Origin: Synechococcus sp. RS9909
GTDB lineage: Bacteria > Cyanobacteriota > Cyanobacteriia > PCC-6307 > Cyanobiaceae
DNA length: 64,000 nt
Direction of reading: 5' to 3'
Assembly (NCBI RefSeq): GCF_014279595.1
Contig: NZ_CP047943.1
Span: 1,426,001-1,490,000, forward strand
The first letter of the stretch is position 1, and the number at the start of each line of letters is the position of its first letter. The translations under genes and the position numbers were made by a program. This document shows positions 37,603 through 45,350 of the stretch, piece after piece. The notes under the pieces were generated by a model. The model saw nothing but the letters and a program-made list of their open reading frames with translations, searched no databases and had not been told where the DNA came from.

Positions 37603-38317
37603 CCGCAGTGGCGGCATCCCACCAGAGCGCCAGCCGCTCCGGCGAGCCATACCAGGTCGTTCCAAACAGGCCGCCGTGGGCCGTGGCCGGCAACACCAGC
37701 TGGCGCCCTCCCTCAAGCAAAGCCGAGCTCACTGGCACCAAGCCATCGCCGCGCACTTCCGCTTCCCCCACGATGCTGCGGTAGCTGCCGCGGGCGCTGC
37801 GGCGACTGAAGGCTGAGGCCATCGGCCCGTTGAGATCGAGCTCTCCGGCCACGGCCAGATAATCGACGCCGGCTTCATGGCAGCCGGGGAAGCGCCGATC
37901 CACCATCGCCCGCAGGGGCGTGGCCCGTATCGCCTGATGCGGACTGCCGAGTGTGATCAGCCGGTTGCAGCGTTCCGCGCCTGCATAAACGCGACCGGCA
38001 AAGGGTTCCCGGCTCAGATAAAGCCTCAGCATCACCCCACCGGAACTGTGGCCGATCAGAGTGACTCGACCGGAGGGGGAACGGGACTGCTGCTCCTGGA
38101 CCAGAGCGTCGACCCGATCGAGCAACCGCCGCCACCCGAAAGCCCAGGTGGTGCTCAGCCAATCGAGCCGGCCCGCCGGCGTGATCGCCACAGCAAGCTG
38201 GTGCTCCTGCCACAGCCAATCCGCCATCGGCGCATAGGCCTCATCCGTGATCAGAAAGCCGCCGAGAATCACCACTGGCTGCTTGGGGTCAACCGCAGGC
38301 ATCGCTCCGCTCGGCAT
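37592..38317 (-). CDS. alpha/beta hydrolase (esterase/lipase-like)
   Basis: A 241-aa alpha/beta hydrolase. The nucleophile elbow is GHSSGG with S91. The N-terminus VVILGGFLITDEAYAPM gives the oxyanion strand, and the triad His may be in LPATAHGGLFG near the end. The LITLGSPH segment is typical of lipases of the triacylglycerol or thioesterase group. There is no signal peptide. Substrate unknown. It is convergent with chrA and divergent from the DUF427 gene. Confidence 0.83.
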   Translation of the reverse strand: MPSGAMPAVDPKQPVVILGGFLITDEAYAPMADWLWQEHQLAVAITPAGRLDWLSTTWAFGWRRLLDRVDALVQEQQSRSPSGRVTLIGHSSGGVMLRLYLSREPFAGRVYAGAERCNRLITLGSPHQAIRATPLRAMVDRRFPGCHEAGVDYLAVAGELDLNGPMASAFSRRSARGSYRSIVGEAEVRGDGLVPVSSALLEGGRQLVLPATAHGGLFGTTWYGSPERLALWWDAATAVTA

Positions 38318-38356
38318 GGATCGACGCCATCATCAGGTCAGCTGGTGTGCACCTGA

Positions 38357-38827
38357 ATGGCTCCGGAACGGGTTGCCGACTATCCCCGCCCGCCGAGGCT
38401 CGAGCCCTGCCGGGATCAGGTGCTGGTGCGGGCCTGTGGTGAGACGTTGTTTGAGGGCCGCGGCTGCATGCGGGTGCTGGAAACCTTTCATCCGCCCACC
38501 TACTACCTGCCGCCGGAGGGCATGAACCTGCAATTGTTGCAAGCGGCTGAGGGACGGAGTTTCTGCGAATGGAAAGGCGTGGCCGCCTATTTCGATGTGG
38601 TGGTGGGCACCAGGCGACTGGAGCGAGCCGTCTGGCGTTATCCCTCGCCCACAGCCCACTTCGCTCCGATCGCAGGCTGGTATGCGCTCTATCCGCGCCT
38701 CATGGACGGCTGCTGGGTTAACGGTGAGGCCGTGATTCCCCAGCCGGGCAACGTCTACGGCGGCTGGATCACCTCCGCGGTGGAGGGTCCCTTCAAGGGA
38801 GACCCGGCCCACCCCGAACTGATCTGA
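38357..38827 (+). CDS. DUF427 family protein
   Basis: A 156-aa cytosolic protein that is a single DUF427 domain, a small beta-barrel-like fold. Conserved blocks are FEGRGCMRVLETFHPPTYYLP, FCEWKGVAAYFDVV and the C-terminal YGGWITSAVEGPFKG. Some DUF427 proteins are annotated as nucleotidyltransferase-like, without firm biochemistry. The ATG at 38357 is the first in frame and lies 39 bp from the divergent hydrolase start. Confidence 0.87.
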   Translation: MAPERVADYPRPPRLEPCRDQVLVRACGETLFEGRGCMRVLETFHPPTYYLPPEGMNLQLLQAAEGRSFCEWKGVAAYFDVVVGTRRLERAVWRYPSPTAHFAPIAGWYALYPRLMDGCWVNGEAVIPQPGNVYGGWITSAVEGPFKGDPAHPELI

Positions 38828-38866
38828 TCCCCATTCCCGCCGTCCATTCCCGTCGCCTCCTCTTCG

Positions 38867-39442
38867 ATGCCCAACGCGGCCGACGCTCCCAGCACCACCC
38901 CGCGACACCAGTTGATCGCCGCTCTGCGCGCCAACCCCCGCGATCCCACGATCCCGGCTCTGATCGCCCAGGTCGAATCCGACAGTGCTGTGGATCTGCG
39001 CGAGCAGGCGTCTCTGCTAACGGGAGTGTGGGAGCTGCGCTGGAGCTCGTCCTCCCAACCCTGGCTGAAGCAGGCGCCCTGGCTTGAAAATCTCCAACTG
39101 CTGGATCCAGCCAGGGGACGGGGCCTGAACCTCCTGCGCCTCCGCGGCCCCTTCGGCGCCCTGGCCGCGGTGGCCGTGCAGGCCGAACTGACGATCGAAG
39201 GGCCCCACAGGGTGGGAGTGCGGTTTCGACGCGGTGGCTGGATCGGCCCTTCCCTGCCCGGGGGATGGCGACCGGAGCTGCTCGCCGCCGTGAAGCAATC
39301 CTTCCCCGCCTGGCTGGAGATCACCGCCCTTGATCAGCAGCTGCGGCTGTGCCTGGGCAATGCCGGCACCCGCTTCGCCCTGCTGCGACGGGACGACCTG
39401 TCACTCGATGCCTTGATGCCGGCCCCGGCTCAGGACGCCTGA
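38867..39442 (+). CDS. PAP/fibrillin family protein (plastoglobulin-like)
   Basis: A 191-aa plastid-lipid-associated (fibrillin) protein. The lipocalin-like core begins LLTGVWELRWSSSSQPWLKQ and ends with the strands LEITALDQQLRLCLGNAGT. Fibrillins bind lipids and quinones in thylakoids and plastoglobules and are common in cyanobacteria. There is no signal or membrane segment. The gene overlaps the convergent zinc-ribbon gene by 13 bp. Confidence 0.84.
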   Translation: MPNAADAPSTTPRHQLIAALRANPRDPTIPALIAQVESDSAVDLREQASLLTGVWELRWSSSSQPWLKQAPWLENLQLLDPARGRGLNLLRLRGPFGALAAVAVQAELTIEGPHRVGVRFRRGGWIGPSLPGGWRPELLAAVKQSFPAWLEITALDQQLRLCLGNAGTRFALLRRDDLSLDALMPAPAQDA

Positions 39443-39651
39443 AGCCACAGCAACAGCAGCACCACGGCAATCAACAGCAGCAGCCACCAGAGCCAGCGAC
39501 CACTGGATCGCCCCGCAGAAGCGGATTTCCGTCCCATCGCCCTGGCCGAGGCCGGAGCGCCACAGCGGCTGCAGACCAGGCGTCCCGCCAGAGAGCGATC
39601 AGCGCGAAAACTGCTGGCTCCGCAGCGTGCACAGCGGCGGCTGTTCACCAT
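39430..39651 (-). CDS. small zinc-ribbon membrane protein
   Basis: A 73-aa protein with an N-terminal zinc ribbon (CARCG...CSRCG, residues about 7-31) on the cytoplasmic side, a basic linker, and one C-terminal membrane helix (WLWWLLLLIAVVLLLLWL). The combination is typical of small tail-anchored zinc-ribbon proteins of unknown role. The ATG at 39651 lies 30 bp from the divergent ABC ATPase start at 39682. Confidence 0.75.
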   Translation of the reverse strand: MVNSRRCARCGASSFRADRSLAGRLVCSRCGAPASARAMGRKSASAGRSSGRWLWWLLLLIAVVLLLLWLQAS

Positions 39652-39681
39652 GACCTCAGCAACCCAGTGGAGAATGCCGCG

Positions 39682-40491
39682 ATGCCGAGTCGTTCGACAA
39701 GCGCCAGGAGGTCGATCTGGCTCGATCTGCAGGCGGTGGAGGCCTGGATCGATGGACACCGGGTGTTCGATGACCTGAGCCTGCAACTGCGCTGCGGGGA
39801 GCACACGGCACTCCTGGGGCCGAATGGATCAGGCAAGAGTTCGCTGGTGCAACTGATCAGCCGCAGCCTCTATCCGGTGGTGCGTCCGGGCTCCCATCTG
39901 AAACTCTTCGGGTCGGACACGGTGAACCTCTGGCAATTGCGCCAGCGCCTGGGACTCGTCGCCAGCGATCTGGAAGCCCGCATCCCCGCCGGACTGCTCG
40001 GCAGGGAACTGCTGCTGGCCGCCTTCTTCGGGGCGATCAGCCTCGGACGAGATCGTCATCCCAGTGATGAGCAGATCGAGCGCTGCGAGCGCTTACTGCA
40101 GGAGCACGCGCTTGAGGGCCAGGCCGATCAGCCCTTCGGCCGCCTCTCCGACGGCCAGAAACGCCGTTTCCTGCTCGCTCGGGCCCTCGTGCATCAACCG
40201 GAGGTGGTCGTTCTGGATGAACCCACCAATGCCCTCGATCTCAAGGCCAAGCACCTCCTTCTCAACCAATTGCGCCATCTGATGGGCACAGGCACCACCC
40301 TGGTGATGGTCACGCACCAGCTCGACGCGATCCCACCGGAGATGCAGCGGGTCATCGGCCTGCGCCAGGGCCGGGTGATCCTCGATGGCCCTCCGGATCA
40401 AGTGCTGGCGGATCAGCCCCTCTCCGACCTGTTCGACACGCCGCTGCGGGTGGTGACCGCTTCTGGCTACCGACAGGTGCTGCCCGGATAA
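39682..40491 (+). CDS. ABC transporter ATP-binding protein
   Basis: A 269-aa ABC ATPase. Walker A is GPNGSGKS at residues 46-53. The signature is a variant LSDGQ (in GRLSDGQKRRFLLARAL), Walker B leads to VVLDEPTNALD, and the H-loop is MVTHQLD. It resembles stand-alone ModF-like ATPases. No permease is encoded next to it, so the partner is unknown, although a ZIP-like carrier gene follows. The ATG at 39682 is the first with an adequate distance to the divergent gene. Confidence 0.9.
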   Translation: MPSRSTSARRSIWLDLQAVEAWIDGHRVFDDLSLQLRCGEHTALLGPNGSGKSSLVQLISRSLYPVVRPGSHLKLFGSDTVNLWQLRQRLGLVASDLEARIPAGLLGRELLLAAFFGAISLGRDRHPSDEQIERCERLLQEHALEGQADQPFGRLSDGQKRRFLLARALVHQPEVVVLDEPTNALDLKAKHLLLNQLRHLMGTGTTLVMVTHQLDAIPPEMQRVIGLRQGRVILDGPPDQVLADQPLSDLFDTPLRVVTASGYRQVLPG

Positions 40492-40525
40492 GCAAACTGG
40501 GCGACCAATCCAGCCAGGGTGCTTC

Positions 40526-41233
40526 GTGATTCTGATGATCCTGCCGGCGCTCACCCTGATGGGTGGCGGTGCACTTGGCAGTCGCTTCCATCCCGGCCAT
40601 CGCCTGCGCGGCATGATCGCCCACCTGGTGGGAGGCCTGGTGCTGGGCACCGCCGCCGCCGATCTGATGCCCGCAGCCAGCCGCAGCGGCCACCCCCTGG
40701 CCCTGGCGCTTGGTTTCTCCTTGGGCTTCTCCCTGCTGCTGGTGATCAATGCGGTGCTCAAAGAGCCGGAGCTCCCCAGCACTGGGGAGCGGGCGCGGCC
40801 GCTGGCGATCCTGCTGCTGCCCTTTTTGGTGGACAGCCTGATCGATGGACTGGTGGTGGGCATCAGCAGTGAAGCCACCAGCAACGGTTGGATCATTCCG
40901 ATCGCCGTGGCCCTGGAGATGGGTCTGGCCGCCCTGGGGGTAGGCACCCTGCTCGGGCGGGGTGCCGGCCGTTGGCGCAGCAGCCTGGCCGGAGTGCTGA
41001 TGGGTCTGACCTATCTGCTCGGCTTAGGCGTGAGCCAATGGCTGGGGGACTGGTTGCGGGGGTCCGCCCTCACGGGCCTGCTCGCCTTCGGAACCGCAGC
41101 CCTGATTTACCTGGTGGTGGAGGAAGTGATGAAGGAGGCCCATGCCGATGGGGAAGATGATTCCGGCGTGGTGAATCTGGCCTTTTTCATCGGCTTGCTC
41201 GTGGTGTGGTTGCTTGACAGCGTGCAAGCCTGA
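40526..41233 (+). CDS. ZIP-like metal transporter family protein
   Basis: A 235-aa membrane protein with about eight hydrophobic segments and the general plan of ZIP carriers. The positions that normally bind metal in the fourth and fifth helices (HNxxDG and HExPHE) read VDSLIDGLVVGI and VALEMGLAALGV. The Asp and Glu are kept but the histidines are not, so it may carry another substrate or have lost transport activity. The start is GTG. It is followed 2 bp later by the porin gene. Confidence 0.68.
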   Translation: MILMILPALTLMGGGALGSRFHPGHRLRGMIAHLVGGLVLGTAAADLMPAASRSGHPLALALGFSLGFSLLLVINAVLKEPELPSTGERARPLAILLLPFLVDSLIDGLVVGISSEATSNGWIIPIAVALEMGLAALGVGTLLGRGAGRWRSSLAGVLMGLTYLLGLGVSQWLGDWLRGSALTGLLAFGTAALIYLVVEEVMKEAHADGEDDSGVVNLAFFIGLLVVWLLDSVQA

Positions 41234-41235
41234 TC

Positions 41236-42627
41236 ATGCGCTGGGAGCGATGGCACCGACTTAAACCGCTGCCGGCCATGCTCGGCGGCCTGCTGCAACC
41301 TGGTGAGCGGGATGCACCGCTCAGCCGGATGGCGATGGCGACCTGGCTGGTTCGCTGCCTCAACGCAGCCGCTCTCCCCATGGCAGAAGCGGAACGCCTG
41401 CGGCGGGAGTATGCGGCAGAGCTCGCCGCCTTGCAGTTTCGGGTCGATGCCCTCGACAGCCGTAGCACCAAGCTGGAAGCGCAGCGCTTCAGCACAACCA
41501 CCAGTCTGCGGGGCACCACCACGGTGGTGGTGGGGGGCAACGCCTTTTTCGGCACCCAGGATTCCACCCTCACAGACACGAGAGCGACCTATGGCGCTGG
41601 GGTGGTCAATTACGACCAGAAACTGATTCTCAAAACCAGCTTCACGGGGCAGGATCTGCTCAACATTCGCCTGCGGGCGGGTGACTTTGACAGTGCCCGC
41701 AATAGTTTCGGCGGTGGCGGCCCCAGTCGTCTCTCAGAACTCGAGGTGGCGTTTCAGGAAGGGCCCACCCCAAACCTGCTGGGAATCAATCGCGCCTACT
41801 ACCAATTCCCACTTGGATCCAACCTGCGCGCCACCGTGGGCGGCCGGGTGAACCAGTCGGTGATGCTCGGGCTTCGACCCACCGTCTATCCCGACGACAC
41901 GGTGCTCGACCTGTTCACCCAGGGGGGAGCCTCAGGTGCTTACAGCAGCAATCTCGGGGTCGGTGCTGGCCTGATCTGGTCGCAGGCCGGGCTGCGTCTC
42001 AGTGGTCAGTACATCGCCGGCAATGGCCAGAACGGCAGCAACAGCGGCGGTGTCTTCGGCGCGAATGCCGGCAGCAGCACCACCGTGCAGATCGGCTATC
42101 AGGGCACCAACTGGCGACTGGCGGCCGCCGCGGCCTGGATCGAAAACGGATTCGGGATCATCGATTACGGCAGCCCGTTTGTGCTCTCGAGCTACGAGAA
42201 TCCCGGCCTCACCAGCAGCTACGCCCTCAGCGGCACCTGGCAACCGCAACGGAGTGGCTGGTGGCCCTCGATCAGTACCGGTTGGGGTCTGAACCACACC
42301 CGCTACGACCCACAGGTGCGATCCACCGGGCTGGTGTCGACCAGTCAGTCATGGACGCTGGCGCTGCAGTGGGAGGACGTGCTGCTCCAGGGCAATGCCA
42401 TGGGAGGAGCCATCGGCCAGCCGATCGTGGCCACCGCCCTGGTGGGTGGAGCCACGCCGAATGACAGCAGTTTCGTCGCGGAATGGTGGTATCAGGCCCG
42501 GATCACGGATGCGATCACGATGACGCCGGCCCTGTTCTGGCTCAGCCGCCCCCTGGGGGCCGACACCCCTGCGGGCACGGCACTGGCCCAGCTGGGGCTC
42601 TTGCTGAAAACGACCCTGCACTTCTGA
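41236..42627 (+). CDS. iron-uptake porin-like outer membrane beta-barrel, short N-terminus
   Basis: A 463-aa protein whose C-terminal 370 residues form an OprB/SomA-like beta barrel, rich in alternating strands and ending in a terminal Phe (LLLKTTLHF). It contains the family transition ALDSRSTKLEAQRFSTTTSLRG after a coiled coil. Other cyanobacterial members start with a signal peptide and an SLH domain; here only a remnant precedes the coiled coil and no signal peptide is visible. The upstream gene ends 2 bp before the start and an in-frame stop lies at 41215, so the N-terminus cannot extend. Confidence 0.8.
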   Translation: MRWERWHRLKPLPAMLGGLLQPGERDAPLSRMAMATWLVRCLNAAALPMAEAERLRREYAAELAALQFRVDALDSRSTKLEAQRFSTTTSLRGTTTVVVGGNAFFGTQDSTLTDTRATYGAGVVNYDQKLILKTSFTGQDLLNIRLRAGDFDSARNSFGGGGPSRLSELEVAFQEGPTPNLLGINRAYYQFPLGSNLRATVGGRVNQSVMLGLRPTVYPDDTVLDLFTQGGASGAYSSNLGVGAGLIWSQAGLRLSGQYIAGNGQNGSNSGGVFGANAGSSTTVQIGYQGTNWRLAAAAAWIENGFGIIDYGSPFVLSSYENPGLTSSYALSGTWQPQRSGWWPSISTGWGLNHTRYDPQVRSTGLVSTSQSWTLALQWEDVLLQGNAMGGAIGQPIVATALVGGATPNDSSFVAEWWYQARITDAITMTPALFWLSRPLGADTPAGTALAQLGLLLKTTLHF

Positions 42628-42688
42628 GCCGGGCCACTGGGGGTTGGCCGTAGCTGTCATAACCTCGCTGCGCGATGTTGCCCTCGCC

Positions 42689-42886
42689 ATGCACAGCAAT
42701 GCCAGGATCGATGCGTTGGAGCTCATGCTCACCGACCTGCGCACCCGCAACGAACCAATCCGGCACAAAGCGGCATTCCGTGGCTGCCAACCGGAGTTTC
42801 AGGCCCTGGTGAGCCAACTGATCGAGCAGCTGGAAACGGAATTGCTGGAGCAGAAGCGCCGGCACAGAAATGACAAGGGCGATTAA
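42689..42886 (+). CDS. small helical protein, unknown function
   Basis: A 65-aa soluble, mostly helical protein (IDALELMLTDLRTRNEPI, then LVSQLIEQLETELLEQKRR) ending in a charged tail. Nothing recognisable. The ATG at 42689 is preferred to a longer frame from 42644 because the added residues look non-coding. It overlaps the convergent DUF6737 gene by 4 bp. Confidence 0.6.
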   Translation: MHSNARIDALELMLTDLRTRNEPIRHKAAFRGCQPEFQALVSQLIEQLETELLEQKRRHRNDKGD

Positions 42887-43095
42887 GAGCTGGTCGCCCT
42901 TGGCACCAGCACCAGAAACAACAGCCACCAGGCGCTCACGGCAACGGCAACCAAGGCGGTGAGCCAGAGCCAATGCAGCAAAACCCAGCTGCCAACCATT
43001 GCTCCCACACCGGTCAGGAGAATCGACCAGGGCTGGCACCACCAGGGCTTCAGGCTCCAGAACGACGGAACCGACTCCGGCTCGGTGTGGCTCAT
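42883..43095 (-). CDS. DUF6737-like small membrane protein
   Basis: A 70-aa protein with two membrane helices. The motif FWSLKPWWCQPWSILLTG matches a short cyanobacterial family I believe is DUF6737. No function is known. Its start overlaps the last 4 bp of the preceding PCC-glutaredoxin gene (stop and start interlocked), so they are co-translated. Confidence 0.78.
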   Translation of the reverse strand: MSHTEPESVPSFWSLKPWWCQPWSILLTGVGAMVGSWVLLHWLWLTALVAVAVSAWWLLFLVLVPRATSS

Positions 43096-43745
43096 CGCAG
43101 CTGCATCAGGTCACCGCGTTCGTGCAGGGCCGCGAGGGCGTCGTATCCGCCAAGAAGGGTGCCATCCACAAACACCTGGGGGAACGTGGTCATGCCGCTG
43201 CGGCCGTGCCAGTGATGGAAGGCGTCGTCGTGATCAACGCGGAACACCTGATGGGGCACATCGGCACTGCTGAGCAGCCGCAGGGCGCGCGTGCACCAGG
43301 GGCAACCGGGGAGAACGGCGATCTCCACCCGGGAGAGCAACGCTGGCCCGGACGGAGCCTGGGGTGATGGCGCCGGCATCGGCGCTGTAACCGGATGGGA
43401 GCCGGCAGCCACCCTGGGCTGGTCGAGCACGCCGAGCAGCAACTCCACGCCTTTGAGCACCAGGGTGCCGGGTTCGAGATGGCCACCCCACACCTGGCAG
43501 GCACCGTCGGAAAGACTCAGATGCAAGTGAGCGCCCTGGGGCGACACCGTGCCATTGAGGGTGATGATCTCAAGATCTCCCTCCAGCACCGTGGGCTCAG
43601 GGCGACCGGGGCACTGGAATGCAGCGCGGCTGAGGTTCCCCACCACGCCGAGCACGAAACCGGAACACTGCTGCTCCCTTGCCAGGGTGTCCAGAGACAC
43701 CTTGAGATCCTGACCGGGTGCCAACGACAGCGGCAGCGCTCGCAT
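43092..43745 (-). CDS. fusion of a PCC/DUF296 domain and a glutaredoxin
   Basis: A 217-aa two-domain protein. Residues about 1-108 match the PCC (DUF296) fold seen in plant AHL proteins (LKVSLDTLAREQQCSGFVLG, GTVSPQGAHLHLSLSDG, VWGGHLEPGTLVLKGVELLL). After a Pro/Ala linker, residues about 137-217 are a glutaredoxin with the active site CPWC (148-151), TFPQVFVDG and GGYDALAAL. PCC domains trimerise and the glutaredoxin would reduce disulfides or handle glutathione. The fusion could target reduction to a PCC partner; this is inference. Confidence 0.83.
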   Translation of the reverse strand: MRALPLSLAPGQDLKVSLDTLAREQQCSGFVLGVVGNLSRAAFQCPGRPEPTVLEGDLEIITLNGTVSPQGAHLHLSLSDGACQVWGGHLEPGTLVLKGVELLLGVLDQPRVAAGSHPVTAPMPAPSPQAPSGPALLSRVEIAVLPGCPWCTRALRLLSSADVPHQVFRVDHDDAFHHWHGRSGMTTFPQVFVDGTLLGGYDALAALHERGDLMQLR

Positions 43746-43803
43746 ACCTACGGAATTCCGCCTTCAAACGCGGCCAGATTACCGCTCGCAGGGAAGATAA
43801 CGG

Positions 43804-44958
43804 TCACTCGCTGGGAGGCTGGCCTTCAAACGTTGTGCGTCCGAAGGTTTTTTCCGTGATCGCATGGATGCGGCCGGAGCGATTCAGCTCCACGATCGAC
43901 ACATCCAGGGCCGTACCCAGGGGGCTGCCGGCTGGAAAGGCAAAGCCATAGGTCTGATCCGCCAGAGAAAAATCGGCCAGCTTGAGGCCGTTACTGGGAT
44001 TCTGCCGCTGGTAATAGCGGAGCACCGGACGGTCAAACATCACACCATGCACCTTGCCCTGCTGAAGCAGGGCAATCGCCGCATTCAGATTGGTTGCGGC
44101 AGTAGGCCTGGCTCCGTAAATCCGCGCCCACACCTCGCTGGTGGTGCCCTCCACCACCGCAATCGGCTGCCCGACCAGCGCTTCCGGGCGCTGGATCGTG
44201 CCCGGAGACCAGCGGGAGAACGACACGGTGAAGGCCGAAGCCAGGCCGGCGGTGACAGACGACAGGGCCACCAGTGACAGCACCATCCAGACCCCGGCAA
44301 TGGTGCGGCCCGTGCGCGACAGGGGCGCCCGATCGCCGTATCCCACCGTGGTGAGGGTCACCAGTGCGAACCACATGCCATTACCGACCCCGTGGAAGTA
44401 GTGCCGCGGGAACTGGTCATAGTTGCGCCGCCGTTCCGCCAACCAGATCAGGTTGCCGACGATGAACAGCATGAGCATCAGCACCCCCAGCGACGACAGA
44501 GCGGCCCAACCGAAAAAGGGAGCGAGGCGGGAGAGCAGGCCCGGCGGCCGGATCGGCACCAGGAGACCGAGCTGGCCATGGAAATAGGGCTGACTGAAAT
44601 CGATCGTCTTCTCGGCCAGTCGCTCCGGTGTGATGCTCAGCGGTCCAATCGCCAGATCAATCCGTCGCTCGGACACTGCCTTGAGATTGGCCTCGGCATT
44701 GGCCTGACGCACCAACACGAACGGTTGATCGAGGCGATCAGCAACCTGACGCCACACCTCCACGCTGATCCCCGAGAACGCATCATCGCGTTCAAACACA
44801 AACGGAGGACTGCCACTGACGCCCACCCGGATCGTGGCGGGCAGCCCGGTCTCAATGGCAACACCTCGGCTTCCGATCGCCAGGCCGGACAGGGTCAGCA
44901 GGGACCAGAGCAGGGTCAGCGGTCGGCACAACACGCTCCCTCCGTGAGGCTGGATCAT
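43804..44958 (-). CDS. GluR0-type ligand-gated potassium channel
   Basis: A 384-aa channel. A signal peptide (to about residue 35) is followed by the first half of a periplasmic amino-acid-binding domain, including DLAIGPLSITPERLAEKTIDF, which holds the ligand-carboxylate Arg. Then come helix M1 (about residues 152-173), a pore loop with the potassium-filter sequence TTVGYGD (203-209), helix M2 (about 220-247), and the second half of the binding domain. This is the layout of the prokaryotic glutamate receptor GluR0. The filter is fully canonical. A GTG at 44967 is an alternative start. Two tiny genes lie upstream on the same strand. Confidence 0.9.
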   Translation of the reverse strand: MIQPHGGSVLCRPLTLLWSLLTLSGLAIGSRGVAIETGLPATIRVGVSGSPPFVFERDDAFSGISVEVWRQVADRLDQPFVLVRQANAEANLKAVSERRIDLAIGPLSITPERLAEKTIDFSQPYFHGQLGLLVPIRPPGLLSRLAPFFGWAALSSLGVLMLMLFIVGNLIWLAERRRNYDQFPRHYFHGVGNGMWFALVTLTTVGYGDRAPLSRTGRTIAGVWMVLSLVALSSVTAGLASAFTVSFSRWSPGTIQRPEALVGQPIAVVEGTTSEVWARIYGARPTAATNLNAAIALLQQGKVHGVMFDRPVLRYYQRQNPSNGLKLADFSLADQTYGFAFPAGSPLGTALDVSIVELNRSGRIHAITEKTFGRTTFEGQPPSE

Positions 44959-44979
44959 GGCTACCACACCCGCCAGAGA

Positions 44980-45060
44980 TCAGGCCTGGTCGAGCCGACG
45001 CACAATCCAGGCCATGGCTGCCAGGGAGCCGGCAAGAGCAATCAGAAGGGCGATGGTCAT
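44980..45060 (-). CDS. 26-aa membrane mini-protein, possible
   Basis: A short frame starting with ATG 10 bp after the 59-aa gene and ending 21 bp before the GluR0 ATG. The product has one hydrophobic helix (IALLIALAGSLAAMAWIV) and a short charged end (RRLDQ), the profile of tiny one-helix subunits. It fits exactly into the spacing of the operon, but such short frames can occur by chance. Confidence 0.4.
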   Translation of the reverse strand: MTIALLIALAGSLAAMAWIVRRLDQA

Positions 45061-45070
45061 GATGGAGCGC

Positions 45071-45250
45071 TCAGTGGGCAAGGGGAGCACTCAGGTTTGC
45101 ATTGCCATCAGCAAGCAACCAGTCGGCCACTTCCATGCGCAGGGCGAAGGCGCATTCGTGCTGCCCCAGTTGTTCGAGCCAGAGCAGGCGCTGCTCGAGG
45201 TAACGGACGATCTCGCATTCCGGGTGGTGCGGACGATCGGTTGACGCCAC
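45071..45250 (-). CDS. 59-aa protein, unknown, upstream of the GluR0-type channel
   Basis: A 59-aa soluble protein from a GTG start. It has a His-rich start (DRPHHPECEIV), an amphipathic helix (RYLEQRLLWLEQL), and two cysteines. Codon usage is like the neighbouring genes. It is the first gene of a minus-strand run (59-aa gene, 26-aa gene, GluR0-type channel) and is divergent from the pdeM gene. Unrecognised. Confidence 0.55.
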   Translation of the reverse strand: MASTDRPHHPECEIVRYLEQRLLWLEQLGQHECAFALRMEVADWLLADGNANLSAPLAH

Positions 45251-45350
45251 AATGCAACCGCGCAGGCTTGCTCAGCCTGCAGCAGCGGATGTCCCTGCGT
45301 ATGCCATTGAAATCACACCGGCCTCGACCAACCGCATGAAGGCCAACGCC

